NCBI RefSeq assembly: GCF_008365375.1
Contig: NZ_QOKW01000006.1
Coordinates: 1 to 64,000 of the forward strand
Origin: Roseomonas genomospecies 6
GTDB taxonomy: Bacteria; Pseudomonadota; Alphaproteobacteria; Azospirillales; Azospirillaceae
Direction of reading: 5' to 3'
Length of the DNA: 64,000 bases
The translations under genes were made by a program, and so were the position numbers. The notes beneath the pieces are model-generated. The model saw nothing but the letters and a program-made list of their open reading frames with translations, searched no databases and was not told the DNA's origin. Shown in pieces: positions 54,528-61,894 of the stretch. How positions within the stretch are numbered: the first letter of the stretch is position 1; each line of letters opens with the position of its first letter.

Positions 54528-54625
54528 GCCTTGATTCTCCGCTGCGGGCCGCAGGACCGCGGCCGGTGAAAGACAAGGGACAGGCTGGGGGACAGGAAAA
54601 ACCGGGGCCGAAGCCCCGGCAAACA

Positions 54626-55282
54626 TCAGAATACGAATTTCGGCTTCGCTTCGAAACCGGGCAGAGGGCGCGGATGCGCCTCGAACAGGATGCGGCCGGA
54701 CGTGATGCCGCCGGTGCGCTGGTACAGCTTTACCTCGCCCACCCCGCGCTCGCCCAGAACGGCGGCGACCAGCCGTCCGCCTTCGGCGAGCTGTTCGAGG
54801 ATGCCCGCCGGCACGTCCGACACCAGCCCTTCGATCACGATCACGTCGTAGGGGGCCTGGGCCGGATAGCCTTCGGTCAGGGGCGCGGTGATGACCACGG
54901 CGTTGTCGACGCCGACGCCGGTCAGGGCCTCGGTCGCGCGCTGCGCCAGTTCGACGTCGGACTCGATGCCGACGACGGTCGCCGCGAGACGGGCCAGCAC
55001 GGCGGTCGAGTAGCCGGAGCCGCAGCCGACGTCGAGCACGACGTCGGTCTCGTCGATGCTCACTTCCTGGAGCATGCGGGCGAAGACCATCGGCTCCATC
55101 AGGAAGCGGCCTTTGCCGATGGGCAGGTCCTCATCCACATAGGCGATGCCACGCGCCGCCTTCGGCACGAACTGTTCGCGGGGAATCTCCATCATGGCAT
55201 CGACCAGACGCTGGTCGGTCACCTTGTTCGGTCGGATCTGCCCTTCGACCATGTTATAACGGGCGGCGGCGTATTCGGACAT
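54626..55282 (-). CDS. pcm: Protein-L-isoaspartate O-methyltransferase family protein
   Basis: 218 aa. YAAARYNMVEGQIRPNKVTD begins it. VVLDVGCGSGYSTAVLARLA is SAM-binding motif I, followed by TVVGIESDVELAQRATEALT. IREQFVP-type motif IPREQFVPKAARGIAYVDED is present. Members next to tolC in alphaproteobacteria form a divergent subgroup, so repair of isoaspartyl residues is a family-level inference. It is the first gene of the pcm-rhodanese-tolC unit. A good promoter lies at 55357-55385. Confidence 0.9.
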   Translation of the reverse strand: MSEYAAARYNMVEGQIRPNKVTDQRLVDAMMEIPREQFVPKAARGIAYVDEDLPIGKGRFLMEPMVFARMLQEVSIDETDVVLDVGCGSGYSTAVLARLAATVVGIESDVELAQRATEALTGVGVDNAVVITAPLTEGYPAQAPYDVIVIEGLVSDVPAGILEQLAEGGRLVAAVLGERGVGEVKLYQRTGGITSGRILFEAHPRPLPGFEAKPKFVF

Positions 55283-55356
55283 GGCGGTCGCTTACAATCT
55301 GGTGGACGGAGCGCGGCGCCAAGCCGTGGTACACGCGGCCTCGCTGCCTCGTCGCG

Positions 55357-55385
55357 TATATATCTTCAAAGTCTCACGAACACAA
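55357..55385 (-). promoter_or_regulatory. Candidate promoter of the pcm-rhodanese-tolC unit
   Basis: On the minus strand TTGTGT (55385-55380), 17-bp spacer, TATATA (55362-55357). The -10 is strong. It would leave a ~70-base leader before pcm. Confidence 0.5.
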
Positions 55386-55422
55386 CGCCGCACGGGAACT
55401 TGGAAATTCGTCACCAAGGCGC

Positions 55423-55451
55423 TTGACCACCCATTCGAAGCGCAGTATACG
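55423..55451 (+). promoter_or_regulatory. Candidate promoter of tRNA-Cys
   Basis: TTGACC (55423-55428), 17-bp spacer, TATACG (55446-55451). It lies 50 bp before the tRNA and fits the alphaproteobacterial CTTGAC-N17-CTATAT type. Confidence 0.5.
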
Positions 55452-55501
55452 TCCGCTCCCACGCCGCGGCGCTCCCGCTAGGGGGTGCCGGACGCAAGGA
55501 T

Positions 55502-55575
55502 GGCGCGGTGGCAGAGTGGTGATGCAGCGGACTGCAAATCCGTGTACGTGGGTTCGATTCCCGCCCGCGCCTCCA
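55502..55575 (+). tRNA. tRNA-Cys (anticodon GCA)
   Basis: Full cloverleaf. Acceptor GGCGCGG pairs with CCGCGCC; anticodon stem GCGGA/TCCGT with loop CTGCAAA gives GCA; T-arm GTGGGTTCGATTCCCGC is standard. CCA is encoded at the 3' end after discriminator T. No introns. Confidence 0.95.
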
Positions 55576-55722
55576 TCCTTGATCCGGCTGGAAAGTCAGC
55601 ATTCTTAATGAGTTCGATCGCATCGGGCCGGGGCGGCGCGGTGCGTTTTCGTGCGTTTGCAGACCTTCGCCGCGCCGCTGCCCTGCCCCGCCGCAGCAAA
55701 CGAATTTTTGCTATCAAAAGAC

Positions 55723-55751
55723 TTGGCAAGCGGCGGAGCGTCCGCTATATA
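55723..55751 (+). promoter_or_regulatory. Candidate promoter of tRNA-Asn
   Basis: TTGGCA (55723-55728), 17-bp spacer, TATATA (55746-55751), with the extended CTTGGC/CTATAT form common in alphaproteobacterial stable-RNA promoters. The tRNA starts 45 bp downstream. Confidence 0.6.
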
Positions 55752-55796
55752 GCCGCCCACGCCGGTCGCTGCACCTCGCAAGACCGGCCAGACTGA

Positions 55797-55872
55797 TCCC
55801 GGTTAGCTCAGTCGGTAGAGCAGCGGACTGTTAATCCGCGTGTCGCTGGTTCGAGTCCAGCACCGGGAGCCA
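55797..55872 (+). tRNA. tRNA-Asn (anticodon GTT)
   Basis: TCCCGGT pairs with ACCGGGA in the acceptor stem. Anticodon stem GCGGA/TCCGC with loop CTGTTAA gives GTT. D-arm (AGCTCAGTCGGTAGAGC) and T-arm (GCTGGTTCGAGTCCAGC) are intact, with discriminator G and encoded CCA. A terminator follows within 10 bases. Confidence 0.96.
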
Positions 55873-55878
55873 CTTCAA

Positions 55879-55915
55879 GAAAAGGCCGAGTCCTCCAAGG
55901 GCTCGGCCTTTTCTC
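55879..55915 (+). terminator. Rho-independent terminator of tRNA-Asn
   Basis: A 12-bp perfect stem (55879-55890 with 55902-55913) has T-rich 3' arm CTTTTC and short tail. It starts 6 bp after the tRNA. Confidence 0.8.
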
Positions 55916-56067
55916 ATATCGGCTCTCCACCCCACCGCTTCCGGCATCACCCGAAGGAATGCGCGTTCCGACCAAAGGTCCGATGCCGCCTCCGCGATCC
56001 CGGCGCTAGAGTTCCAGAGCATCTCTTGCGAGTCGGGATTGCGCCTGTTAAGCGGTGGAGGCGGCCA

Positions 56068-56283
56068 ATGGCCATGCAGCCCATACCCAATCAGGAAGAC
56101 CCGTCGCGGTCCGATGGGCCGGAGAGGGGCGGCGGTTGGCTCGGGGCCTTGGCGGTCATCGCCCTGTCCATGGCGCTGGCGGTCGCGCTGCTGGGCATCG
56201 ACTGGCACCGGATGCTTGTCCGGGGGGACGTGGCGCTGCCGGAAAACCAGCGGTCCATGGTGGTCACTCCGATGCCGCGATGA
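56068..56283 (+). CDS. Small single-pass membrane protein
   Basis: 71 aa. A polar N-terminus (QEDPSRSDGPERGGG) leads to one hydrophobic helix (WLGALAVIALSMALAVALLG, residues ~24-43) and a short tail. No family is recognised. Support: GGTGGAGG upstream, GC-rich codon use and a clear membrane segment. Positive charges are few, so topology is unclear. Located alone after tRNA-Asn, converging with the cysteine-rich small gene. Confidence 0.5.
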   Translation: MAMQPIPNQEDPSRSDGPERGGGWLGALAVIALSMALAVALLGIDWHRMLVRGDVALPENQRSMVVTPMPR

Positions 56284-56308
56284 CCACGCGGCCCCTCTTC
56301 AACGGCTC

Positions 56309-56548
56309 CTAACGGGCCTCTGGATCGTCGTAGATCAGGCGGTTGTCCGCCGCTTCGACGGCGGGGTCGCCGATGTCGCGTTTCCATTCGCCGCACCAGT
56401 CCGTGGAAAGGGTGATGGGAAAGCGCCCCTCCGTGTCGCGCGGAGTCACCTGCGGCGGATAGCGGCGGCACACGCCCTTCGGTCCCCTCTGGCGGATGCC
56501 CTGCCCTTCCCAGAACAGGCAGGTGTAGCAGTTGTCGATTCGCTTCAT
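56309..56548 (-). CDS. Small cysteine-motif protein
   Basis: 79 aa. RIDNCYTCLFWEGQGIRQRG starts it and PKGVCRRYPPQVTPRDTEGR follows; the last Cys is in TDWCGEWKRDIG. The pattern CxxCxFW...GxCRRYPP...DWCGE recurs in many small bacterial and phage proteins and suggests four-Cys zinc or iron binding. Function unknown. ATG 56548 is preceded by AAGGAAGGAGCGCG. The next small gene upstream is on the same strand. Confidence 0.7.
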   Translation of the reverse strand: MKRIDNCYTCLFWEGQGIRQRGPKGVCRRYPPQVTPRDTEGRFPITLSTDWCGEWKRDIGDPAVEAADNRLIYDDPEAR

Positions 56549-56682
56549 CGTGGGGACGCGCTCCTTCCTTCAACGGCAGCGTCCCGGGACGGAGACCCGG
56601 CCCGGGAGCGGCGGCAGTGTCGGTCAGGCGCCCCCTCCGCGTCGATGAAGAAATGCGCGGCCGTCGGTGCGCTTCCGCCGGA

Positions 56683-56859
56683 TCACTCGTGGCGCGGCTT
56701 GCCCTTGCGCATGTCGTCGGAGTGCTGGACGTAGAAGGCCTTGATCTCCGCGTCCAGTTCGAGCTTCCGGCGCTCCTCGGACGAGCCCGCGGGCGCCTCC
56801 GCGAGGCGCTGGAACTCCGCCACCGCCTGTTCGAGTTCGCGTTCGCTGTTGATCGGCAT
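56683..56859 (-). CDS. Small helical hypothetical protein (58 aa)
   Basis: MPINSERELEQAVAEFQRLA opens a mainly helical, acidic/basic patterned protein that ends DDMRKGKPRHE. The E-L-E-x-A-x-x-E-x-x-x-L pattern resembles small antitoxin-like or cytosolic helical proteins, but no partner toxin is nearby. ATG 56859 has AAGGAA seven bases upstream, which supports it over longer frames. Function unknown. Confidence 0.5.
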   Translation of the reverse strand: MPINSERELEQAVAEFQRLAEAPAGSSEERRKLELDAEIKAFYVQHSDDMRKGKPRHE

Positions 56860-56959
56860 CGTTCCCGTTCCTTGTGGTGTCGTTGACCCGGGTAACGCTG
56901 CCCGGCGGGCGGAGGTTTCACGCCGCCGACACGCCGCCGGTCGTCGAATCGCGAAGCCC

Positions 56960-56985
56960 CCTTGATGGCGGCCCTTGATGGCGGC
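56960..56985. repeat. 13-bp tandem duplication upstream of the trypsin-fold gene
   Basis: CCTTGATGGCGGC occurs twice in tandem (56960-56972 and 56973-56985). It lies ~80 bp before ATG 57065. Confidence 0.85.
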
Positions 56986-57064
56986 GCGCCGGCGCTCATG
57001 TTTACTTCCGGGAATCGAGCGATGCGGCATCCGGCCCGGCCCGATTCCGGCAAGGGAGGGAAGC

Positions 57065-58063
57065 ATGACGGGTCGCTGGCGCCGCATCCCCTGGACCATG
57101 GCTTTCCTCGCCCTCTTTATCCCGCTTACGGGCTCGCGCGCGGACCAGCTCGACGCGGCCAAACTGGCGGGCGCCCTGGTCCGCATCTCGGCCACCGTCC
57201 TTCCGGACAGTCAGAGCGCCCGCTCGCTCGGCACGGAGCGCGAGGGGACCGGGGTCGTCATCGACGGGTCGGGCCTGATCCTGACCATCGGCTACACGAT
57301 TCTGGAAGCGTCGCAGCTTCAGGTCACCACCGGCGAAGGGCGCGGCTACCCTGCGGAGTTCGTGGCCTACGATCAGGCCAGCGGTTTCGGCCTGTTGCGC
57401 GCGGGCATGGGGTTCAGCGCCGACCCGGTCCGGCTCGGCGACTCCGATTCCCTGAAGGAAGGGGAGCGCGCCATGGTGCTCACCCGGCACGGCTCCACCG
57501 GCGTGCAGCCGGTGCTGATCGCCGCGAAGCGCGAGTTCGCCGGCTATTGGGAGTATCTGCTGGACGAGGCGATCTTCACCACGCCGCCGATCACCGGGTT
57601 CAACGGCGCCGCCCTGATCGACCGCAAGGGCGAGCTGGTCGGGATCGGCTCGCTGATCGTGCGCGACGCGGTGCCGGCCCACGGCGGCATTCCCGGCAAC
57701 ATGTTCGTTCCGGTGTCCGCCCTGAAGCCGATCCTGGCCGACCTGCTGGCCTTCGGGCGGCGGCAGGAGCCGGCGCGCCCCTGGCTGGGCGTCACGCTGC
57801 GCGAGGAGCAGGGCCGCCTGCTGGTCGAGCGGGTCACCCCGCAGGGTCCCGCCGCGGGCGCCGGCATACGGCCGGGGGACATGATCGTCGGAGTCGGCGG
57901 CCAGAGGCTGAAGGGGCTGGCGGATTTCTACCGGAAGGTCTGGGACCTCGGCCCCGCGGGCGTCACCGTGCCCTTGGAACTTCTGCGCGGCCCGAAACTG
58001 GAGCCGGTGGCCGTCCCGTCCGCCGACCGCTACAGCACGCTGAAGCTGAACCCGACCTTCTGA
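57065..58063 (+). CDS. Exported trypsin-fold/PDZ protein lacking the catalytic triad
   Basis: 332 aa with a signal peptide (TMAFLALFIPLTGSRA) and an HtrA-like layout: chymotrypsin fold (~30-245), then a PDZ domain (RPWLGVTLREEQGRLLVERV, GPAAGAGIRPGDMIVGVGGQ). Catalytic positions are lost. The His motif ILTNAHV becomes ILTIGYTI (Tyr77), the Asp motif SDLALL becomes SGFGLL (Gly107), and the Ser motif GNSGG becomes GFNGAAL (178-184). It therefore probably binds protein without cutting it. It may act as a chaperone, adaptor or inhibitor. ATG 57065 follows AAGGGAGGGAAGC. Confidence 0.75.
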   Translation: MTGRWRRIPWTMAFLALFIPLTGSRADQLDAAKLAGALVRISATVLPDSQSARSLGTEREGTGVVIDGSGLILTIGYTILEASQLQVTTGEGRGYPAEFVAYDQASGFGLLRAGMGFSADPVRLGDSDSLKEGERAMVLTRHGSTGVQPVLIAAKREFAGYWEYLLDEAIFTTPPITGFNGAALIDRKGELVGIGSLIVRDAVPAHGGIPGNMFVPVSALKPILADLLAFGRRQEPARPWLGVTLREEQGRLLVERVTPQGPAAGAGIRPGDMIVGVGGQRLKGLADFYRKVWDLGPAGVTVPLELLRGPKLEPVAVPSADRYSTLKLNPTF

Positions 58064-58112
58064 TGCGCTACATCCTTGGTCCGTGCATCCCCGCAAGCCA
58101 AGGAGCCGCGCC

Positions 58113-58721
58113 GTGGAACACCCGGACATCGAGGTTCAAGACAGGAAGACCGCCTACGACGGCTATCTGAAGGTCGACGTCTACCGCCTGCGCCACAAGA
58201 AGTTCGACGGCTCCTGGACCGGCGTGCTGCCGCCGCGCGAGGTCTGCGTGCGCGGACAGGCCGTGGGGGTGCTGCTCTACGATCCCGACCGGGACAGCGT
58301 CGTTCTGATCGAGCAGTTCCGGGTGGGCTCCGCCTCCGCGGGTGGCCCGGCCTGGCTGACGGAAATCGTCGCCGGTCTGCTGGACGACGGCGAGACCCCC
58401 GAGCAGGTGGCGCGGCGCGAGGCCGGGGAGGAGGCTGGCTGCACCATCCAGGAGATCGAAACGATCTGCGACTACTACCCCAGCCCCGGCGCCTACGACG
58501 AGCACGTCACCGTCTTCTGCGGCCGGGTGGACAGCCAGGGACTCGCCGCGACCGGCGGCTGCGCGGACGAGCACGAGGACATCCGCATCATGACCGTCCC
58601 GTCCGACGAGGCCATCCGGCTGCTGGACGAGAATCGGCTGAACAATTCCATCGCCATCATTGCGCTGGGCTGGTTCGCGCGGAACCGCGAGCGGCTGCGG
58701 ACCCAATGGAGCCGGACCTAA
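58113..58721 (+). CDS. NUDIX hydrolase, ADP-ribose pyrophosphatase type
   Basis: 202 aa. The NUDIX box is GLLDDGETPEQVARREAGEE followed by AGC, with all catalytic Glu. YLKVDVYRLRHKKFDG and VLIEQFRVGSASAGGPAWLT are the usual ADP-ribose pyrophosphatase (NudF) landmarks. DYYPSPGAYDEHVTVFCGRV completes the fold. It likely hydrolyses ADP-ribose or related NDP-sugars. GTG 58113 is chosen because AAGGAG lies 9 bases upstream and the family N-terminus fits. Confidence 0.88.
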   Translation: MEHPDIEVQDRKTAYDGYLKVDVYRLRHKKFDGSWTGVLPPREVCVRGQAVGVLLYDPDRDSVVLIEQFRVGSASAGGPAWLTEIVAGLLDDGETPEQVARREAGEEAGCTIQEIETICDYYPSPGAYDEHVTVFCGRVDSQGLAATGGCADEHEDIRIMTVPSDEAIRLLDENRLNNSIAIIALGWFARNRERLRTQWSRT

Positions 58722-58722
58722 A

Positions 58723-58751
58723 GAACATTCAGAAAATGTTCAATACTGAAT
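58723..58751. promoter_or_regulatory. Two overlapping palindromes upstream of cysK
   Basis: GAACATT/AATGTTC (58723-58729/58735-58741) and ATTCAG/CTGAAT (58727-58732/58746-58751) are interleaved in an AT-rich block directly after the NUDIX stop. They lie just upstream of the cysK -35, a typical place for an activator or repressor site. Regulator unknown. Confidence 0.5.
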
Positions 58752-58765
58752 TTCACAAGCCCGCC

Positions 58766-58794
58766 TTGAATTCCCTGGTGCGGACCCCGATAGT
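58766..58794 (+). promoter_or_regulatory. Candidate cysK promoter
   Basis: TTGAAT (58766-58771), 17-bp spacer, GATAGT (58789-58794). Transcription would start ~30 bp before the GTG at 58831. Confidence 0.5.
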
Positions 58795-58830
58795 GTTGCC
58801 CGGTTCATCAATCGTTTCGGGAGACACTCC

Positions 58831-59835
58831 GTGGACATCCGCACCGGCTTCATCGGCTCCATCGGCAACACGCCGCTGATTCGGCTGGAAGGGCCTTCGA
58901 AGGCCACGGGATGCGAGATCCTGGGCAAGGCGGAGTTCCTGAACCCCGGCGGATCGGTGAAGGACCGCGCGGCGCTGGCCATCGTCCGCGACGCCGAGCG
59001 CCGGGGGCTGCTGCGTCCCGGCGGGACCATCGTGGAAGGCACGGCGGGCAACACCGGCATCGGGCTGGCTCTGGTCGGCAACGCGCTCGGCTACCGCACC
59101 GTGATCGTGATGCCGGAGACGCAGAGCCAGGAGAAGAAGGACATGCTGCGCCTGATCGGCGCCGACCTTCGCCTCGTCCCGGCGGTGCCCTACTCCAACC
59201 CCGACAATTATGTCCGCTACTCGGGCCGTCTGGCGGAGGAACTTGCGAAGACCGAGCCGAACGGCGCCGTCTGGGCCAACCAGTTCGACAATGTGGCGAA
59301 CCGCGAAGGCCACCGCCTGACCACCGGGCCGGAAATCTGGGACCAGACCGAGGGGCGGATCGACGCCTTCACCTGCGCGGTGGGCAGCGGCGGCACGTTG
59401 GCCGGCGTCGGGCTGGCGCTGAAGGAGCGGAACCCGGACGTCCGCATCGTGCTGGCCGACCCGATGGGCGCCGCGCTCTACCACCACTACGCCCATGGGA
59501 CGTTGAAGGCGGAGGGCAGCTCCATCACCGAAGGCATCGGCCAGGGCCGGATCACCGCCAACCTGGAAGGCGCTCCCGTCGATCAGGCGATGCAGATCCC
59601 CGACGAGGAAGCCCTGCCGATCATCTTCGACCTCATCAAGACTCAGGGGTTGGTGTTGGGCGGCTCAAGCGGAATCAACGTGGCGGCGGCCATCCGAATC
59701 GCGAAGGAGATGGGGCCGGGGCACACCATCGTGACGATTCTCTGCGACGGAGGGCAGCGGTACCAATCGAAGCTCTTTAATCCCGAGTTCCTGCGTGAGA
59801 AGAATCTGCCTGTGCCCGACTGGCTGGATTCGTAA
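58831..59835 (+). CDS. cysK: Cysteine synthase A
   Basis: 334 aa, starting at GTG 58831. The PLP lysine is in NPGGSVKDRAALAIVRDAE; GTAGNTGIGLALVGNALGYR, TCAVGSGGTLAGVG and LVLGGSSGINVAAAIRIA are phosphate- and substrate-binding loops. The C-terminal segment (TILCDGGQRYQSKLFNPEFL) fits O-acetylserine sulfhydrylases. It makes cysteine from O-acetylserine and sulfide. First gene of a co-directional run with AlaX and sseA. Confidence 0.93.
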   Translation: MDIRTGFIGSIGNTPLIRLEGPSKATGCEILGKAEFLNPGGSVKDRAALAIVRDAERRGLLRPGGTIVEGTAGNTGIGLALVGNALGYRTVIVMPETQSQEKKDMLRLIGADLRLVPAVPYSNPDNYVRYSGRLAEELAKTEPNGAVWANQFDNVANREGHRLTTGPEIWDQTEGRIDAFTCAVGSGGTLAGVGLALKERNPDVRIVLADPMGAALYHHYAHGTLKAEGSSITEGIGQGRITANLEGAPVDQAMQIPDEEALPIIFDLIKTQGLVLGGSSGINVAAAIRIAKEMGPGHTIVTILCDGGQRYQSKLFNPEFLREKNLPVPDWLDS

Positions 59836-59851
59836 ACGCACCCGAGGTTCC

Positions 59852-60559
59852 ATGGAACTGATCTTCCGCGAGGACGCCTACGCCGTCTCCTGCACCGCCA
59901 CCGTGACCGCCGTGGACGAGCGGGGCATCCGGCTGGACCGGACGGTCTTCTACCCCAACGGCGGCGGTCAGCCGGGCGACACCGGCCTGTTGCGCTTCGA
60001 TGGCGCAACGCTGCGCATCGTGGACACGGTGAAGGGCGACGGGCCGGACGACGTGGTCCATGTGCCCGAATCCGGCGCCCGCCTGCCCGCTCCCGGCACG
60101 CCGGTGGAGGCGGAGATCGATTGGGATCGGCGGCACCGCCACATGCGGATGCACACGGCGCTTCACCTCGTCTGCGCGGTCCTGCCCGGGGCGTCGATCA
60201 CCGGCGCCCAGGTGGGGGCGGAGCGCAGCCGCGTGGACTTCAACGTTCCGACCGAAGGGCTGGACAAGGAGGCCATCGCGGCGGCTCTGAACCGGCTCGT
60301 CGCCGCGGACACGCCCGTCGGCTCCCTCTGGATCACCGACGAGGAGCTTGACGCCAACCCCGACCTGATCCGCACCCTGACGGTGAAGCCGCCGCGCGGC
60401 CATGGCCGCGTCCGGCTGGTGGACATCGCCGGGGTGGACCGTCAGCCTTGCGGCGGCACCCATGTGAAGCGGCTGGGCGAGATCGGCGGCTTGGACGTCG
60501 TGAAGATCGAGAACAAGGGCAAGCAGAACCGGCGCGTGATCGTCGCGCTCCGGGATTGA
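59852..60559 (+). CDS. Alanyl-tRNA editing protein (AlaX type)
   Basis: About 235 aa. VFYPNGGGQPGDTGLL, RMHTALHLVCAVLPGA (HxxxH) and DRQPCGGTHVKRLGEIG (CxxxH) are the zinc and active-site motifs of AlaX/AlaRS-C editing domains. The protein is stand-alone. AlaX removes Ser or Gly wrongly attached to tRNA-Ala. Met 59852 is chosen by family length. It starts 17 bp after cysK and 17 bp before sseA, so co-transcription is likely. Confidence 0.9.
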   Translation: MELIFREDAYAVSCTATVTAVDERGIRLDRTVFYPNGGGQPGDTGLLRFDGATLRIVDTVKGDGPDDVVHVPESGARLPAPGTPVEAEIDWDRRHRHMRMHTALHLVCAVLPGASITGAQVGAERSRVDFNVPTEGLDKEAIAAALNRLVAADTPVGSLWITDEELDANPDLIRTLTVKPPRGHGRVRLVDIAGVDRQPCGGTHVKRLGEIGGLDVVKIENKGKQNRRVIVALRD

Positions 60560-60575
60560 ACGGGGAGGACAGTCC

Positions 60576-61463
60576 ATGACCGAATCGCAGAACACCCTCA
60601 CCCTCCCCGGCCCCATCGTCCCGACGGGATGGCTGGCGGAGCGCCTGAACCAGCCGGGCCTGCGCGTCCTTGACGCTTCATGGTTCATGCCCGGCTCGGA
60701 CCGCGACCCGGACGCCGAGTTCCTGGAGCGGCACATCCCCGGCGCGGTGCGCATCGACATCGACGACGTGGCGCAGCCGGACACGCACCCGCTTCCGCAC
60801 ATGGTGCCGGACGAGGCGACCTTCGCCGCCAAGGTGGGGGCGCTGGGGGTCGGCAGCGGGGATACGGTGGTCGTCTACGACAGCGCCGGCATGGCGACCG
60901 CCGCGGCGCGCGTCTGGTGGATGTTCCGCCTGTTCGGGCACAACCGCGTCGCCGTCCTGGACGGCGGTCTGCCGAAATGGATCGCGGAGGGGCGGCCCAA
61001 CGAATCCGGACCGGCCAGTCCCGCCCCGGCGGACTTCACGGCGTCGCTGCAACCCGGCCTGCTGCGCCGGGCCGACGATGTGCTCACCAACATCGACTCG
61101 CATGCGGATCAGGTGGTGGATGCCCGCGCCGCCAACCGGTACGAGGGCGCCGTCGCCGAACCCTGGCCGGGCCGCCGCAGCGGACGCATCCCCGGCAGCT
61201 TCAACCTGCCCTTCACCGACCTGATCGATCCGGAGAGCAAGACCTTGCTGCCGCCCGAAACCATCGCGGAGCGGGCGAAGGGGGCCGGTCTCGATCTGGA
61301 GCGTCCCGTCGTCGCCTCCTGCGGCAGCGGCGTGACCGCCTGCGTCATCGCGCTCGGGCTGGCCGCCGCCGGCAAGGAGGACGTGGCCGTCTATGACGGG
61401 TCTTGGGCGGAGTGGGGCCTGCGCGCCGACCTGCCTCTGGAAGCTGGACCGGTGACGCGGTGA
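60576..61463 (+). CDS. sseA: 3-mercaptopyruvate sulfurtransferase
   Basis: 295 aa with two rhodanese domains. The first is structural (VLDASWFMPGSDRDPDAEFL, VVVYDSAGMATAAARVWW). The second is catalytic (VVDARAANRYEGAVAEPWPG, VASCGSGVTACVIALGLAAA); the loop CGSGVTA is the mercaptopyruvate signature and not the thiosulfate CRxGx form. It transfers sulfur from 3-mercaptopyruvate to thiol acceptors or cyanide. ATG 60576 has GGGGAGGA upstream. GTGA overlap with the next GNAT gene. Confidence 0.93.
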   Translation: MTESQNTLTLPGPIVPTGWLAERLNQPGLRVLDASWFMPGSDRDPDAEFLERHIPGAVRIDIDDVAQPDTHPLPHMVPDEATFAAKVGALGVGSGDTVVVYDSAGMATAAARVWWMFRLFGHNRVAVLDGGLPKWIAEGRPNESGPASPAPADFTASLQPGLLRRADDVLTNIDSHADQVVDARAANRYEGAVAEPWPGRRSGRIPGSFNLPFTDLIDPESKTLLPPETIAERAKGAGLDLERPVVASCGSGVTACVIALGLAAAGKEDVAVYDGSWAEWGLRADLPLEAGPVTR

Positions 61464-61894
61464 GCGGCGCGCTGAGCATCCGCTCCTATGAGGCGGCGGA
61501 CCGCGACGACGTGGTGGCGCTGTGGACCGCCTGCAACCTCGTGGTGCCGTGGAACGACCCGGTGGCCGACATCGCGCTCGCCGTGTCGAAGCCGAACGCG
61601 ACGATCCTGATCGGCAGCGAGGAAGGCCGGACCGTCGCGTCCGTCATGGTGGGGCACGACGGGCACCGGGGCTGGTTCTACTATCTGGCGGTCGACCCCG
61701 CCCGACGCGGCTGCGGGTACGGGCGGGCGCTCGTCGCGGCGGCGGAGGGCTGGCTGCGCGAGGCAGGTATGCCCAAGGCGCAACTCATGGTACGCGCGAC
61801 GAACCACGCCGTGGTGGCGTTCTATGAGCGGCTGGGCTATGCCACCGGTCCCGTTACCGTGATGCAGAAATGGCTGAAGACCGATTCTCCCTGA
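61460..61894 (+). CDS. GNAT-family acetyltransferase (YpeA-like)
   Basis: About 144 aa. IRSYEAADRDDVVALWTACN and VVPWNDPVADIALAVSKPNA open it; motif A is YYLAVDPARRGCGYGRALVA. AQLMVRATNHAVVAFYERLG follows. The whole pattern resembles YpeA. GTG 61460 overlaps the sseA stop (GTGA), implying translational coupling. Substrate unknown. The next GNAT gene overlaps its end by 25 bp. Confidence 0.88.
   Translation: MSGALSIRSYEAADRDDVVALWTACNLVVPWNDPVADIALAVSKPNATILIGSEEGRTVASVMVGHDGHRGWFYYLAVDPARRGCGYGRALVAAAEGWLREAGMPKAQLMVRATNHAVVAFYERLGYATGPVTVMQKWLKTDSP

Noticed and set aside
55281-55481. 66-codon plus-strand open frame between pcm and tRNA-Cys
   Set aside because: It overlaps the pcm start and the likely promoters of both flanking genes and lacks a ribosome site.
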